The translations under genes and the position numbers were made by a program. DNA of 34,939 bases, from positions 1 through 34,939 of the forward strand of contig JAZDOT010000008.1 in NCBI GenBank assembly GCA_043798355.1, given 5' to 3'. Under the pieces are notes generated by a model. The model ran no database searches. It worked only from the letters and a program-made list of their open reading frames with translations, and was not told the DNA's origin. The DNA comes from JAZDOT01 sp043798355. Its GTDB lineage: Bacteria; Patescibacteriota; Gracilibacteria; Peribacterales; Peribacteraceae. Numbering within the stretch: the stretch's first letter is position 1; the number at the start of each line of letters is the position of its first letter. Below, one piece after another: positions 1 through 6,384 of the stretch.

Positions 1-110
1 TATCGGTGACCATATGGCTCCACCGTACTGCATTGTTGTAGCAGGTTGTGAACCTCAGGCCCTTGAATGCCGGTAGAAATCGTCCTCTTCCCATAGGTCA
101 TTGCTGACCC
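1..110 (+). rRNA. probable 5S rRNA, 5' end at or just before window start
   Basis: Seen: CGGTGACCATA at 4-14 resembles the end of helix I plus loop A of 5S rRNA. GAACCTCAG at 50-58 resembles loop C. ATAGGTCATTGCTGACC at 93-109 resembles the conserved 3' end of many bacterial 5S RNAs. TCGGTG (3-8) can pair with ATTGCTGA (100-107) with wobbles, which would close helix I. The middle is divergent and shorter than textbook 5S, so this is a tentative call from motif order only. A strong hairpin follows at once, as expected at the end of an rrn operon. Confidence 0.4.
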
Positions 111-112
111 AA

Positions 113-157
113 GGAGTGCAATATGTATCTGAACCTATGCACTCCATATTGATTTTG
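113..157 (+). terminator. hairpin after the 5S-like RNA, terminator-like
   Basis: GGAGTGCA (113-120) pairs perfectly with TGCACTCC (138-145), followed by a T-rich stretch up to 157. A second, mutually exclusive pairing exists between CAATATG (119-125) and CATATTG (145-151). Most simply this terminates the upstream RNA gene; a switching leader for the next gene cannot be excluded. Confidence 0.4.
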
Positions 158-182
158 CAGGAGGAGAAAACAGAGCATATCA

Positions 183-1046
183 TTGGAACAAATCTTCCCC
201 ACTCTCCCCATGAAAACTCTCGGCACACTCATGAGCGATGCGTTCGCGATCTCCGGAAAATTCTTCATGCCCATTCTCGTCGGTGCCATTGTTTTCGGCA
301 TCCTCTTCGGAGGCGCGCGAATCGCCACACAACAGTGGGTAGGAGCAAAAACACAGGATGTGATGGATCAGATCGGCATCGACCAGAATCGGCTCCAGGC
401 GATCCAGGAACGCGCTCGGAGCGGAGATCCTGAGGCCGCACAAGAACTGGCGGCGGAGATGGCGAACCTGGCAAATCAATTTCAGGGGGGAGAGGCCGTT
501 GCTCTGGCATCGGGCATCCTCGGAACCGGCATGCGCGGGGCAATCGCGGGTGTCTTCCTCGCATGGCTCCTCATGAGCACCGCTCTCGCTTACTTCCTCC
601 TCGTCCCCGGCAAAGGATCCGATGCCGGTGCCCTCTGGCAGGAAACGGGTCGTTCCATCCTCCCCATGCTGGGACTGAACCTCTGGCTCTTCCTGCGGTT
701 ATTCCTCTGGATCCCCTTCATCGGATTCATCGTCGCCATTGTCCTCGGACCGCGCTTCGCTCTCGCTCCGGTGATCCTCCTCACCGAGAAGAAGGGAGTA
801 TTCGATAGCGCCCGCATGAGTTATCAACGCACCAAAGGCCAGTGGGGGAAGATCTTCGGGAACGGACTGGTCGTCGGCATCGTGTGTGTTGTCCTCGGCA
901 TGGTCGTTGCCCTGTTCACGGGACCGCTCGGAGGCATCGTCGGTGGAATCGTGTATTCGATCATCTCCATGATCCTCATGGCCTACTCCTCGATCTTCCT
1001 GCACGAACTCTCCGTGACCGTTTCGGGTGCAGCCAAGACTGCCTGA
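183..1046 (+). CDS. multi-pass membrane protein, function unknown
   Basis: A 287-residue integral membrane protein. The N-terminus has one hydrophobic helix (about residues 24-46), then a charged, Glu/Gln/Ala-rich helical segment (55-100), then at least three further hydrophobic stretches (about 118-142, 157-195, 224-275). The layout resembles generic polytopic DUF proteins, and I recognise no catalytic motif. The start is uncertain: TTG at 183 is used here because AGGAGG lies at 159-164, but ATG at 210 would also keep the first membrane helix. It follows the putative 5S RNA and terminator and precedes a soluble hypothetical gene on the same strand with a 76-base gap. Coding is well supported by length and hydrophobic periodicity; the function is not known. 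Confidence 0.75.
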   Translation: MEQIFPTLPMKTLGTLMSDAFAISGKFFMPILVGAIVFGILFGGARIATQQWVGAKTQDVMDQIGIDQNRLQAIQERARSGDPEAAQELAAEMANLANQFQGGEAVALASGILGTGMRGAIAGVFLAWLLMSTALAYFLLVPGKGSDAGALWQETGRSILPMLGLNLWLFLRLFLWIPFIGFIVAIVLGPRFALAPVILLTEKKGVFDSARMSYQRTKGQWGKIFGNGLVVGIVCVVLGMVVALFTGPLGGIVGGIVYSIISMILMAYSSIFLHELSVTVSGAAKTA

Positions 1047-1122
1047 AGGAATGTCGGAATGCCCCGGGAAGAAAAGATGCACAATTGCTCTTTCCTCTCA
1101 TTTATGAGAGAATAGAGCCACA

Positions 1123-1617
1123 ATGACGCAAACGAACGTCATCGAAAAGGCACACCCTCTCGAGAGCGGCGACAAGAGGAGCGGTCTCGTCGTCGTCCAG
1201 CCCAAAGAGCTGGGGGACATCCTCGCAAGTATCAATGCGATGAGTGAAAGTGCGCCGAGCGAACGGATAGTCGAGGATAAATCCGGTGACCTCGGCGGAT
1301 CCGCTTCCGGCAAAACGGCGCAGACAAAAAAGACAATTTCGCTGCGCGAAGAAGCCATCGCCCGCATCCCGCAGGAGCTTTCTGTCGTGCGCGTGAAGCT
1401 CCAGCAGCACATCAAAGAGGAAGTGAAGGAATTGCAGCAGGAGATCCGTAAGGCCGCGCGCCGGATCACGAAACCCGGCATGGCCTATCGCATCAACGAG
1501 CTCTACGCCCGCATCCGGCGCCTGAATGCGCTGCTCACGCAGCTCTTCGAAGCGTCGTACGATATTTTGAAACGTTTCTTCATCCGGGTCTTCATCGATC
1601 GGCAGCCAATCATATAA
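1123..1617 (+). CDS. hypothetical helical protein, 164 aa
   Basis: No family recognised. The first 70 residues are polar and probably disordered (Ser/Gly/Lys/Glu). Residues about 72-125 form a highly charged, heptad-like helical region rich in Glu/Lys/Arg/Gln, and the C-terminus ends in an amphipathic, Arg/Phe/Ile-rich helix that could touch a membrane. A small palindrome (CTCTCA/TGAGAG, 1095-1110) lies just upstream. No Shine-Dalgarno site precedes the ATG. It is followed tail-to-tail, after 10 bases, by the opposite-strand DUF5665 gene. I infer a real gene from composition and packing only. Confidence 0.6.
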   Translation: MTQTNVIEKAHPLESGDKRSGLVVVQPKELGDILASINAMSESAPSERIVEDKSGDLGGSASGKTAQTKKTISLREEAIARIPQELSVVRVKLQQHIKEEVKELQQEIRKAARRITKPGMAYRINELYARIRRLNALLTQLFEASYDILKRFFIRVFIDRQPII

Positions 1618-1627
1618 TGAGGGGGTC

Positions 1628-1897
1628 TTATCTGATTTGTGCCTTCTCGATCCACACAGCCACTTCTGTGAGGAAATCTCCTATGATCGGAACCCAGTCC
1701 ACCGAGCGCAGCAGCGAAACGGCCAGCGGAACGGCGAGGGCGAGGGCGATCAGGAAACCCATGCCGTAGAAAATGCCTTTGAGGAAGTTGACCCAGAGCA
1801 TCCGCGTCAAATAATTCGTCTCACAGAGTGTTGTATTCAGCGCATCGACACTCCGCACGAGACGCTCTTCAGCCGATGAATCGACGGGCTTTGCCAT
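1628..1897 (-). CDS. DUF5665-like small membrane protein
   Basis: An 89-residue protein with a polar N-terminal helix (to about residue 35) and then a segment of the type 'N-F-L-K-G-I-F-Y-G-M-G-F' leading into one long hydrophobic region (about 42-65). That order matches, from memory, the small DUF5665 family (a short soluble part, then an 'NF-RG---G-G' turn and a membrane helix). The role of the family is unknown. It is the second gene of a two-gene minus-strand unit, only 6 bases after the stop of the gene at 1904-2173, so co-transcription is likely. Confidence 0.6.
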   Translation of the reverse strand: MAKPVDSSAEERLVRSVDALNTTLCETNYLTRMLWVNFLKGIFYGMGFLIALALAVPLAVSLLRSVDWVPIIGDFLTEVAVWIEKAQIR

Positions 1898-1903
1898 GGG
1901 AAA

Positions 1904-2173
1904 TCATTTGAGAACTTCGCTCCCGCCATGCTTCTTCTTCTCCTTCTTGTTCTTGCGATCAGAGTCGATACGCTCGATGATCCACTGGAGAATGAGGTCA
2001 GCCATGTTGAGCGGCTTCATGATGACATCTTCCACGTGCCCCGTGATGTCTTCGATCCTCCGCATAATCTTGCGAAGATCCACGACAATGAAGAGTGCGT
2101 GATAGAGAAGCACGATCAGCATGACCGCTACGGCAATTTCGAGGCCGAAGAGAATCTGATCCATCGTCACCAT
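1904..2173 (-). CDS. small single-pass membrane protein, unknown
   Basis: An 89-residue protein with one N-terminal membrane helix (about residues 8-30), then a charged amphipathic region (33-70) and a very basic Lys-rich tail ('KKEKKKHGG'). No family recognised. The arrangement (membrane anchor, cytoplasmic helix, basic tail) suggests a small membrane-associated scaffold, but that is only inference. First gene of the minus-strand pair with the DUF5665-like protein. It is divergent from yidD, with a 47-base gap holding both promoters; no clear -10/-35 is visible. Confidence 0.6.
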   Translation of the reverse strand: MVTMDQILFGLEIAVAVMLIVLLYHALFIVVDLRKIMRRIEDITGHVEDVIMKPLNMADLILQWIIERIDSDRKNKKEKKKHGGSEVLK

Positions 2174-2220
2174 AAGAGAAGAGGAGAAGTGTAGAGTGAA
2201 GCGTACCGCCGAAGTTTCCC

Positions 2221-2547
2221 ATGCGCAAATTTGCCTCTCCCCTCTGGCGCTTTACCCTGAGCTCAGTCGAAGGGCTCCCCCGCTCTCTTGCCATCCGAGC
2301 CATCGGTGTCTATCAGGCAACACTCTCCCCTGATCATGGCCCCCTGAAGCATCTCTACCCACTGGGCTATTGCCCTCACGAACCGACATGCTCGGATTAC
2401 GGAAGGCAAGTGATCAGCGAACGAGGATTGATCAGAGGAGGCATCCTCCTCATGAAGCGTCTCCTCTCGTGTCATCCATGGACGAAGCCGCACCCAGAGC
2501 GCATCCGGAAAGCCATTCTCAAAGCTTCACAAGGAACACAGGAATGA
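2221..2547 (+). CDS. yidD: YidD-family membrane protein insertion factor
   Basis: Residues 26-92 show the YidD (PF01809) pattern: a helix with 'RAIGVYQATLSP', then 'PTCSDYG' (the family's PTCSxY motif), then 'GILLMKRLLSCHPW' matching the RCHP(W/F) end. Family role: a small peripheral membrane protein next to YidC that aids membrane insertion. Compared with standard YidD there is a longer loop between SP and PTCS, and the N-terminus (residues 11-19) is encoded by a 20-bp palindromic repeat (2255-2274), so the true start could be further in. Its stop overlaps a tiny downstream ORF (ATGA at 2544-2547). Divergent from the small membrane gene at 1904-2173. Confidence 0.85.
   Translation: MRKFASPLWRFTLSSVEGLPRSLAIRAIGVYQATLSPDHGPLKHLYPLGYCPHEPTCSDYGRQVISERGLIRGGILLMKRLLSCHPWTKPHPERIRKAILKASQGTQE
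2255..2274. repeat. 20-bp palindromic repeat (copy in yidD)
   Basis: On the minus strand the 20 bases read CCCTTCGACTGAGCTCAGGG. Related 20-mers occur at 5361-5380 and 23671-23690, giving a shared form CCCYTCGRCT-GCTCRGGG with self-complementary ends. This copy is translated within yidD. From memory, near-identical CCCTTCGAC...GCTCAGGG elements are scattered in many unrelated bacterial genomes. Confidence 0.7.
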
Positions 2548-2621
2548 TTAAGCTAGCCGCGATCCTTGTCATCTTTGTACTCTTTGTCTTCTTTGTAATC
2601 TCCGGCTGCATGCGGGTATAG
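2544..2621 (+). CDS. tiny lipoprotein-like ORF, 25 aa
   Basis: ATGA overlap with the yidD stop. The 25 residues are almost all a hydrophobic stretch ending in V-I-S-G-C-M-R-V, which fits a lipobox ([LVI]-x-[GS]-C). The coding DNA is built of repeated 'CTTTGT' words (2570-2601), and the end overlaps a 13-bp copy of the tRNA-Gly 5' end. It could be a minimal lipoprotein or a chance reading of repeat DNA. Confidence 0.25.
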   Translation: MIKLAAILVIFVLFVFFVISGCMRV

Positions 2622-2632
2622 CACCAACCTTC

Positions 2633-2650
2633 GTCCCGCACATGCGGGAC
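2633..2650. repeat. perfect hairpin between yidD and tRNA-Gly
   Basis: GTCCCGC (2633-2639) pairs with GCGGGAC (2644-2650) around an ACAT loop. No T-run follows, so it is not a classic intrinsic terminator. It lies among partial copies of the tRNA-Gly 5' half. Confidence 0.4.
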
Positions 2651-2690
2651 TACGGCCAGCAAGCAATGGTAGTGACCCCCATTCATTCAA

Positions 2691-2764
2691 GCGGGTATAG
2701 CACAATGGTAGTGCATCAGCCTTCCAAGCTGAGGACACGGGTTCGATCCCCGTTACCCGCTCCA
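2691..2764 (+). tRNA. tRNA-Gly(TCC), CCA encoded
   Basis: Full cloverleaf by eye. The acceptor stem is GCGGGTA with TACCCGC; the D-arm is GCAC/GTGC with loop AATGGTA; the anticodon stem is TCAGC/GCTGA with loop CTTCCAA, so the anticodon is TCC; the T-arm is ACGGG/CCCGT with loop TTCGATC; the discriminator is T and the 3' CCA is genomic (2762-2764). Two fragments of its 5' half lie upstream: 13 bp at 2612-2624 and 11 bp at 2664-2674. A perfect 7-bp hairpin (2764-2780) follows. Confidence 0.97.
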
Positions 2765-2844
2765 ACCTGCGCAGCAGGTTGCCGACCGAAGCTCACCGCA
2801 GGTGAGCGCAGGCTGGCCTTTTCGCTGTATCCCTGCTGCTTCGG

Positions 2845-2873
2845 TTGGCAGGCCGGTCTGATTCACATACAAT
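2845..2873 (+). promoter_or_regulatory. sigma-70-type promoter of the GIY-YIG gene
   Basis: TTGGCA (2845-2850), a 17-base spacer, then TACAAT (2868-2873). The start codon follows nine bases after the -10, leaving a leader of only a few bases. Confidence 0.6.
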
Positions 2874-2882
2874 CCACCACTT

Positions 2883-3128
2883 ATGTGGCACTACGTGTAC
2901 ATCCTAAGAAATACATCGGGAAAACAATATATCGGTCATACGGCTGACGTAAGGTCGCGCCTGAACGAACATAATGAGGGTTCGGTATCAGCCACAAAGA
3001 ATTTATGTCCTTGGCATGTTGAATGGTTTTGTGGTTTTAAAGATGAGAAACGGGCAATCGCGTTCGAAAGGTATTTGAAATCAGGTTCAGGCACTTCGAT
3101 TCGATTCCGGCACATTGCACCAAAGTGA
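2883..3128 (+). CDS. GIY-YIG domain protein
   Basis: An 81-residue stand-alone GIY-YIG nuclease-fold protein. 'YVYIL' (residues 4-8) and 'QYIGHT' (15-20) form the GIY-YIG motif, followed by 'RLNEHN' (26-31) with the usual Arg and His, and a C-terminal 'AFERYLKSGSG' (60-70), typical of the UPF0213/UvrC-like small subgroup. Such small proteins are common but mostly uncharacterised; a DNA endonuclease or repair role is inferred from the fold. The DNA is more AT-rich than the surrounding housekeeping genes, which together with the tRNA-Gly upstream and the odd genes downstream suggests an accessory stretch. Confidence 0.85.
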   Translation: MWHYVYILRNTSGKQYIGHTADVRSRLNEHNEGSVSATKNLCPWHVEWFCGFKDEKRAIAFERYLKSGSGTSIRFRHIAPK

Positions 3129-3147
3129 CCCTAACCGGTAATACATC

Positions 3148-3156
3148 TGATACAAT
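3148..3156 (+). promoter_or_regulatory. extended -10 promoter, leaderless start
   Basis: TGATACAAT: an extended TGn motif plus TACAAT (3151-3156). Exactly six bases separate it from the GTG at 3163, so the predicted +1 is the start codon itself. Confidence 0.6.
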
Positions 3157-3162
3157 TCAATC

Positions 3163-3681
3163 GTGCCGAAAGTACTCCTCATCACAGGTCCAGGCGGAGC
3201 CGGAAAATCCACTATTGCCAAAATGATCGCGCGAGACCGTAACTTTGTATGTGTGGATGGCGATAGGGAAGATACGGAATTTTTCCCAGACGGAGATCAG
3301 TGGCTTCCAGAAAATAAGGAGATGCTCAAGAAAGCACATAGAAAAATTCTTCAAAAAGCCAAAGAGCTAATCAATACAGGGAAAAGTGTAATTGTGGACT
3401 ATATCATTTTTGGAGAATACGAAAATTTTGCCGAGATGTTCAAGAAAGAATTCGGAGATAGCTTTGCAATGATGGTGCTCTTTCCATCTCAAGCAGAGCT
3501 CATCAAAAGAGACAGGGATAGGGAATGTTGGACAACGGGTCCCGACCGTATCGCGGCTGTATACAAGGAATTTGAGAGCGCGAAGAAGTCTATTGGTGCA
3601 GAAAATTATCTGGATACCAGCGCCCAGACCCCCGAAGAAACAGTTGAAGATATTTTCTCTCTCATGGACACGAACTCCTAG
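3163..3681 (+). CDS. P-loop kinase (AAA_33/zeta-like NTPase fold)
   Basis: A 172-residue protein with Walker A GPGGAGKST at residues 9-17, a short 'VCVDGD' strand (29-34) and a second strand 'SVIVDY' (70-75), a Walker-B-like position. An Arg-rich lid region 'KRDRDRE' lies at about 116-122. This is the small nucleotide/antibiotic-kinase-like P-loop layout; the substrate is unknown. The GTG start was chosen because an extended -10 box ends six bases before it and the Walker A motif then sits at the usual distance from the N-terminus. Base composition is AT-richer than the core genes, suggesting acquired DNA. Not clearly in an operon with either neighbour. Confidence 0.75.
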   Translation: MPKVLLITGPGGAGKSTIAKMIARDRNFVCVDGDREDTEFFPDGDQWLPENKEMLKKAHRKILQKAKELINTGKSVIVDYIIFGEYENFAEMFKKEFGDSFAMMVLFPSQAELIKRDRDRECWTTGPDRIAAVYKEFESAKKSIGAENYLDTSAQTPEETVEDIFSLMDTNS

Positions 3682-3816
3682 CCAGACCCATCCCAGTTGT
3701 CATAGTTTCCAGGAACCCGTTGGCGACTCGCCTGCGGGCGGCCCGCTCCTGTGAATTTTGCCTTGAGCGAATCCGAGCAGTGCGAGGATAAGCCGAAGAA
3801 ATCCGCTTCATAACCT

Positions 3817-3844
3817 TTGACATAATGTACATTTTTGTTATATT
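3817..3844 (+). promoter_or_regulatory. strong promoter, leaderless transcript
   Basis: A perfect -35 TTGACA (3817-3822), a 16-base spacer and TATATT (3839-3844); then six bases and the GTG at 3851. The transcript should start at the initiation codon. Confidence 0.7.
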
Positions 3845-3850
3845 ACATTC

Positions 3851-5293
3851 GTGTCGAAAGAGAAATTTGATCTGCCAACAGGCTTTTTACCTCCAAAAGG
3901 ATACGTCATTCAGCGGACATCCGATAACCGGGAATGGGTGTTTACGGAAACGGGACAAGAACTTGGTGCTGCAAAAGTCCACACGCTTATCGCATGGCAA
4001 CGAAGAAGGGGAAAACGCCTCCTCAAAGGAAATACCCACCCACACACGGAAACCGGATCGGGTACTCCACACCAGGAATTAGAAGCAGCGGACATCGAGA
4101 GCTTACGAGAGACGATGTCAATGACCGAAGAAGCGCTCAGAGCATCTCTTTCAGAGAACGACACCGCGTTTCCTGCGGCATTGGACAGCGTCCTCCCTCG
4201 CGAAGATGCTACGACACAAGAGAATTCCTACAATCCGAATTTATACTCCAAAATGACTGCATTTCTACGGAGTGTACGAATGCCATTCATGCATTTCATC
4301 GAACACTGTCTTCAGGAACTTCTGCGAGACGTTGATACGATCGGGGAACACGTGGAGACTATACGGCAAGCAGTGCAGCTTCAGGAGTTATCCGCGGCAC
4401 TGCAGGAGTGCAATGACTGTCTGCACAGTATCACTCTCTGCCGCAACGAACTGGTAGCGTTCGTGAACAAGAACAATTTTACACTTGATATGCCGCAGAC
4501 CCGGCAATGGGCGCGCACCGAGCTGCAGCAACTCATGAGCCACATACGTCAACTACAAGCAGAAACAAGGGGACTCCGTACACGCCTGCAACCGCAAGGG
4601 AACGGCGATCCGGTGCCGGCAAACACCACGCTCCTCACCCTCATGAAAACGGAGGCGGAACACAATTTACGCCTGATGCACACAGCTGCAGAAACAGACC
4701 AAGGCAATAAACGCGTGCAAGCCATTGTCAGGGGGGCGATGAAATTCGCTACTCCCAGACACGAACGCGTGAATGCCATTGGAGAAGTGCTCCATGAAAT
4801 ACTCGAGCGCATTGCAGTCGACTTCTCGACATCGTCTGATACGTTCGATGTTGAGGAAGACATTTCGCCGGATGCGGCAATCGATGGAACGTCGTCTGCA
4901 GTGGAGGATGCCCGGAGCGATTTCGAGCAAATGGATGCGGAAATTCATCAGTTTCTCGTGGATCACCTCGAGGAAATCCGTGACCTCTTGCCAAGAGAGC
5001 CGACGCAATCTGCAAGGAAGGATAAGAGAGAGCGCGAAAGGCAGGAACGTTCCCTGAAGAAACGGGTACTGAGGGGGATGGAATTGCTCGTCATGGCATT
5101 CGTCGCCTTCCAAGAGAGAAAGGCACCTGCGGATCCAGAAAGGTTCTTTTACGGCCTACAAGAACTGAGAGATGCCATCCAGCAAATAGGGGGACTCTAT
5201 TCCAAAGAATTTGAGACACACATTGTGATCCCGAGCGAGAGGGATGGAAGAGAGGTACCCCAAGAAATACCCCAAGAAGATGTGACCCATTGA
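3851..5293 (+). CDS. unrecognised 480-aa soluble helical protein
   Basis: I do not recognise a family. Residues 1-75 look like a small beta-containing module with a basic end ('WQRRRGKRLLKG'). The rest is almost entirely alpha-helical and acidic/polar, with predicted coiled-coil stretches (about 135-260 and 300-385) and a Lys/Arg-rich segment (about 388-405). There is no signal peptide or membrane helix. The GTG start is fixed by a canonical TTGACA/TATATT promoter ending six bases before it. Imperfect direct repeats flank the gene (3672-3740 and 5325-5440). Codon use is less GC-biased than the clpB or mevalonate genes, which fits an accessory or transferred gene. Confidence 0.7.
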   Translation: MSKEKFDLPTGFLPPKGYVIQRTSDNREWVFTETGQELGAAKVHTLIAWQRRRGKRLLKGNTHPHTETGSGTPHQELEAADIESLRETMSMTEEALRASLSENDTAFPAALDSVLPREDATTQENSYNPNLYSKMTAFLRSVRMPFMHFIEHCLQELLRDVDTIGEHVETIRQAVQLQELSAALQECNDCLHSITLCRNELVAFVNKNNFTLDMPQTRQWARTELQQLMSHIRQLQAETRGLRTRLQPQGNGDPVPANTTLLTLMKTEAEHNLRLMHTAAETDQGNKRVQAIVRGAMKFATPRHERVNAIGEVLHEILERIAVDFSTSSDTFDVEEDISPDAAIDGTSSAVEDARSDFEQMDAEIHQFLVDHLEEIRDLLPREPTQSARKDKRERERQERSLKKRVLRGMELLVMAFVAFQERKAPADPERFFYGLQELRDAIQQIGGLYSKEFETHIVIPSERDGREVPQEIPQEDVTH

Positions 5294-5360
5294 TAGATCA
5301 TCACATAAAAAATACCTTTCGCAGACACAGACTCCTAGCAGGAAACATCACCCGACTTCG

Positions 5361-5380
5361 CCCCTCGACTTCGCTCGGGG
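5361..5380. repeat. 20-bp palindromic repeat (intergenic copy)
   Basis: CCCCTCGACTTCGCTCGGGG, related to the copies in yidD (2255-2274) and after the GH57 gene (23671-23690). It lies inside the degenerate repeat that flanks the 480-aa gene. Confidence 0.6.
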
Positions 5381-5481
5381 CTACGCCGGGCAAGCGGTTG
5401 TAATGATTTCCAGTAACCCGCTCCAAATTCGCTCTGCAATTCTGGAGCGAGGTTTCATATTCCTCAAGGCGATCACTGGAG

Positions 5482-5487
5482 GATAAT
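5482..5487 (+). promoter_or_regulatory. -10 box of avd, with overlapping SD
   Basis: GATAAT ends six bases before the avd ATG (5494), matching the leaderless spacing seen elsewhere. A TGGAGGA sequence (5477-5483) overlaps it and could act as a Shine-Dalgarno site if transcription starts further upstream. Confidence 0.4.
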
Positions 5488-5493
5488 GAACAC

Positions 5494-5892
5494 ATGGACG
5501 ACCTCGACATCCCCATCCTCCGCATGGCCTACGAACTCTACAAGACCTTTCACGGTCTTCGCAGCATCGTGTCGAAAGCGGATCGCTACACCCTCTGGCA
5601 GCGGGCGGAGAACCTGATCCTCGACAGTATCGAAGGCATCTTCTTCGCCAGCCAGCTCTCCAAAGCCGAGAAGCTCCCGCACCTTGAGCGGGTGAGTGCG
5701 AAGCTCAACATGCTGCGAATCTTCCTCCGACTCACGAAAGACACGAAGCTGCTTGATCTGAAAAAGTGTTTGCTCTTGCAGGAGATCGTCGATGAGATCG
5801 GAAGGATGCTCGGCGGATGGATGAAGTCGGTGAAAGAACAAAAAACTCTCCCTCCGTCTGACTCATCAGGAGAGAGTAGTTCGAGCCGGTAA
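5494..5892 (+). CDS. avd: DGR accessory variability determinant (Avd)
   Basis: A 132-residue four-helix-bundle protein of the bAvd/23S-rRNA-IVP-like family. Typical signs are the opening 'DLDIPILRMAYELYKTF', the Lys/Arg-rich second helix, 'KLNMLRIFLRLTKDTKLL' in helix 3, and 'EIGRMLGGWMKSVK' at the end of helix 4. In the Bordetella phage system Avd forms a basic pentamer that binds the reverse transcriptase and template RNA and is needed for mutagenic reverse transcription. The last about 18 residues are a Ser/Pro/Glu tail unlike the family; its DNA doubles as an antisense terminator (5840-5877) for the template RNA. The TR begins 12 bases after the stop, on the opposite strand. Confidence 0.9.
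   Translation: MDDLDIPILRMAYELYKTFHGLRSIVSKADRYTLWQRAENLILDSIEGIFFASQLSKAEKLPHLERVSAKLNMLRIFLRLTKDTKLLDLKKCLLLQEIVDEIGRMLGGWMKSVKEQKTLPPSDSSGESSSSR
5840..5877 (-). terminator. intrinsic terminator for the DGR template RNA
   Basis: Read on the minus strand, ACTCTC/GAGAGT (or CTCTCC/GGAGAG) arms flank a 17-21-base loop and are followed directly by six T (plus-strand A run 5840-5845). It lies 27 bases beyond the 3' end of the TR and inside the 3' end of avd. No minus-strand protein gene ends here, so the template RNA is the natural client. Confidence 0.5.
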
Positions 5893-5903
5893 GAAGGAAG
5901 TTC

Positions 5904-6011
5904 CGAGCAGCCCCGAAGAAGACGTTGTCGTTACGGTTGCCATTCCAGTTGTTGACGTTCACGCGGCCATCGTTGACGTTGAGTTCGGCGCGGTTACCGT
6001 TCGGGAGCGCT
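5904..6011 (-). repeat. DGR template repeat (TR)
   Basis: A 108-bp sequence aligning without gaps to 6394-6501 (offset 490). Sense strand is minus. It has 26 adenines, 22 of them in eleven Asn codons (AAC/AAT) when read in the VR frame. All 14 differences from the VR are at TR adenines (5 A to G, 6 A to T, 3 A to C); the 82 other positions are identical. The 22 bases at the 3' end (5904-5925) contain no adenine on the sense strand, as in the conserved 3' (IMH-like) end of other DGRs. Confidence 0.97.
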
Positions 6012-6220
6012 GTTTTGCTCATTCCCATCTGGGAGCACCAGAGGTCGAAGTTTACTGCCTTGCGGCCTATGTCCTCTTCCTCCTGTATTTCATTCGGGAG
6101 CAACCCCGCATCTGATGCGGAGTACCTCCGCTGAGAATGAGCAAGAAGTTCCTTCATCTGAGCCCACTCGCTACCGTGCTCCGTAGAGACGCGATACTCC
6201 GGTGAGTTTCCACCGAGGCT
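5904..6220 (-). pseudogene. remnant of a DGR target gene containing the TR
   Basis: The minus strand is open from 6220 (after a TAG at 6221-6223) through the TR in the same frame as the target's VR. The 15 residues before the TR match the real target in spacing and partly in sequence: 'DLWCSQMGMSKTALP' here against 'DLLRGDFCACAEALP' there. An ATG exists at 6155-6157. It looks like the C-terminal part of a second, decayed target protein whose end became the template. No convincing promoter or ribosome site is seen; it may simply be the 5' part of the template RNA. Hairpins at 6106-6120, 6117-6131 and 6210-6233 fall in this stretch. Confidence 0.5.
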
Positions 6221-6306
6221 CTAGCTTCGGTGGTTGCAGAGACGAGATGCGTCGCGAGACGGAACCATGATCCCGACTACAAGAGCGAGGCACGGATGCA
6301 GTGTAT

Positions 6307-6345
6307 CAAAAATGAACCCCCGCGAAAAAATCGTCGCGGAGGTTC
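6307..6345 (-). terminator. terminator of the DGR target gene
   Basis: GAACC (6314-6318) plus CCGCGA (6320-6325) pair with TCGCGG (6334-6339) plus GGTTC (6341-6345), one C/A mismatch, 8-base loop. On the minus strand it is followed by TTTTT (6308-6312). It lies 40 bases past the target stop, between VR and TR, so the target mRNA and the template RNA are probably separate transcripts. It could also serve as the hairpin often found near a VR. Confidence 0.65.
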
Positions 6346-6384
6346 AAGGTATCAAGAAGGCACAAGCCCTCAAGATGCCAAAGT

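Noticed and set aside
5732..5903. Continuation of the TR-containing minus-strand frame through avd
   Set aside because: Antisense to a well-supported avd; the sequence after the TR has no protein-like character and crosses a terminator.
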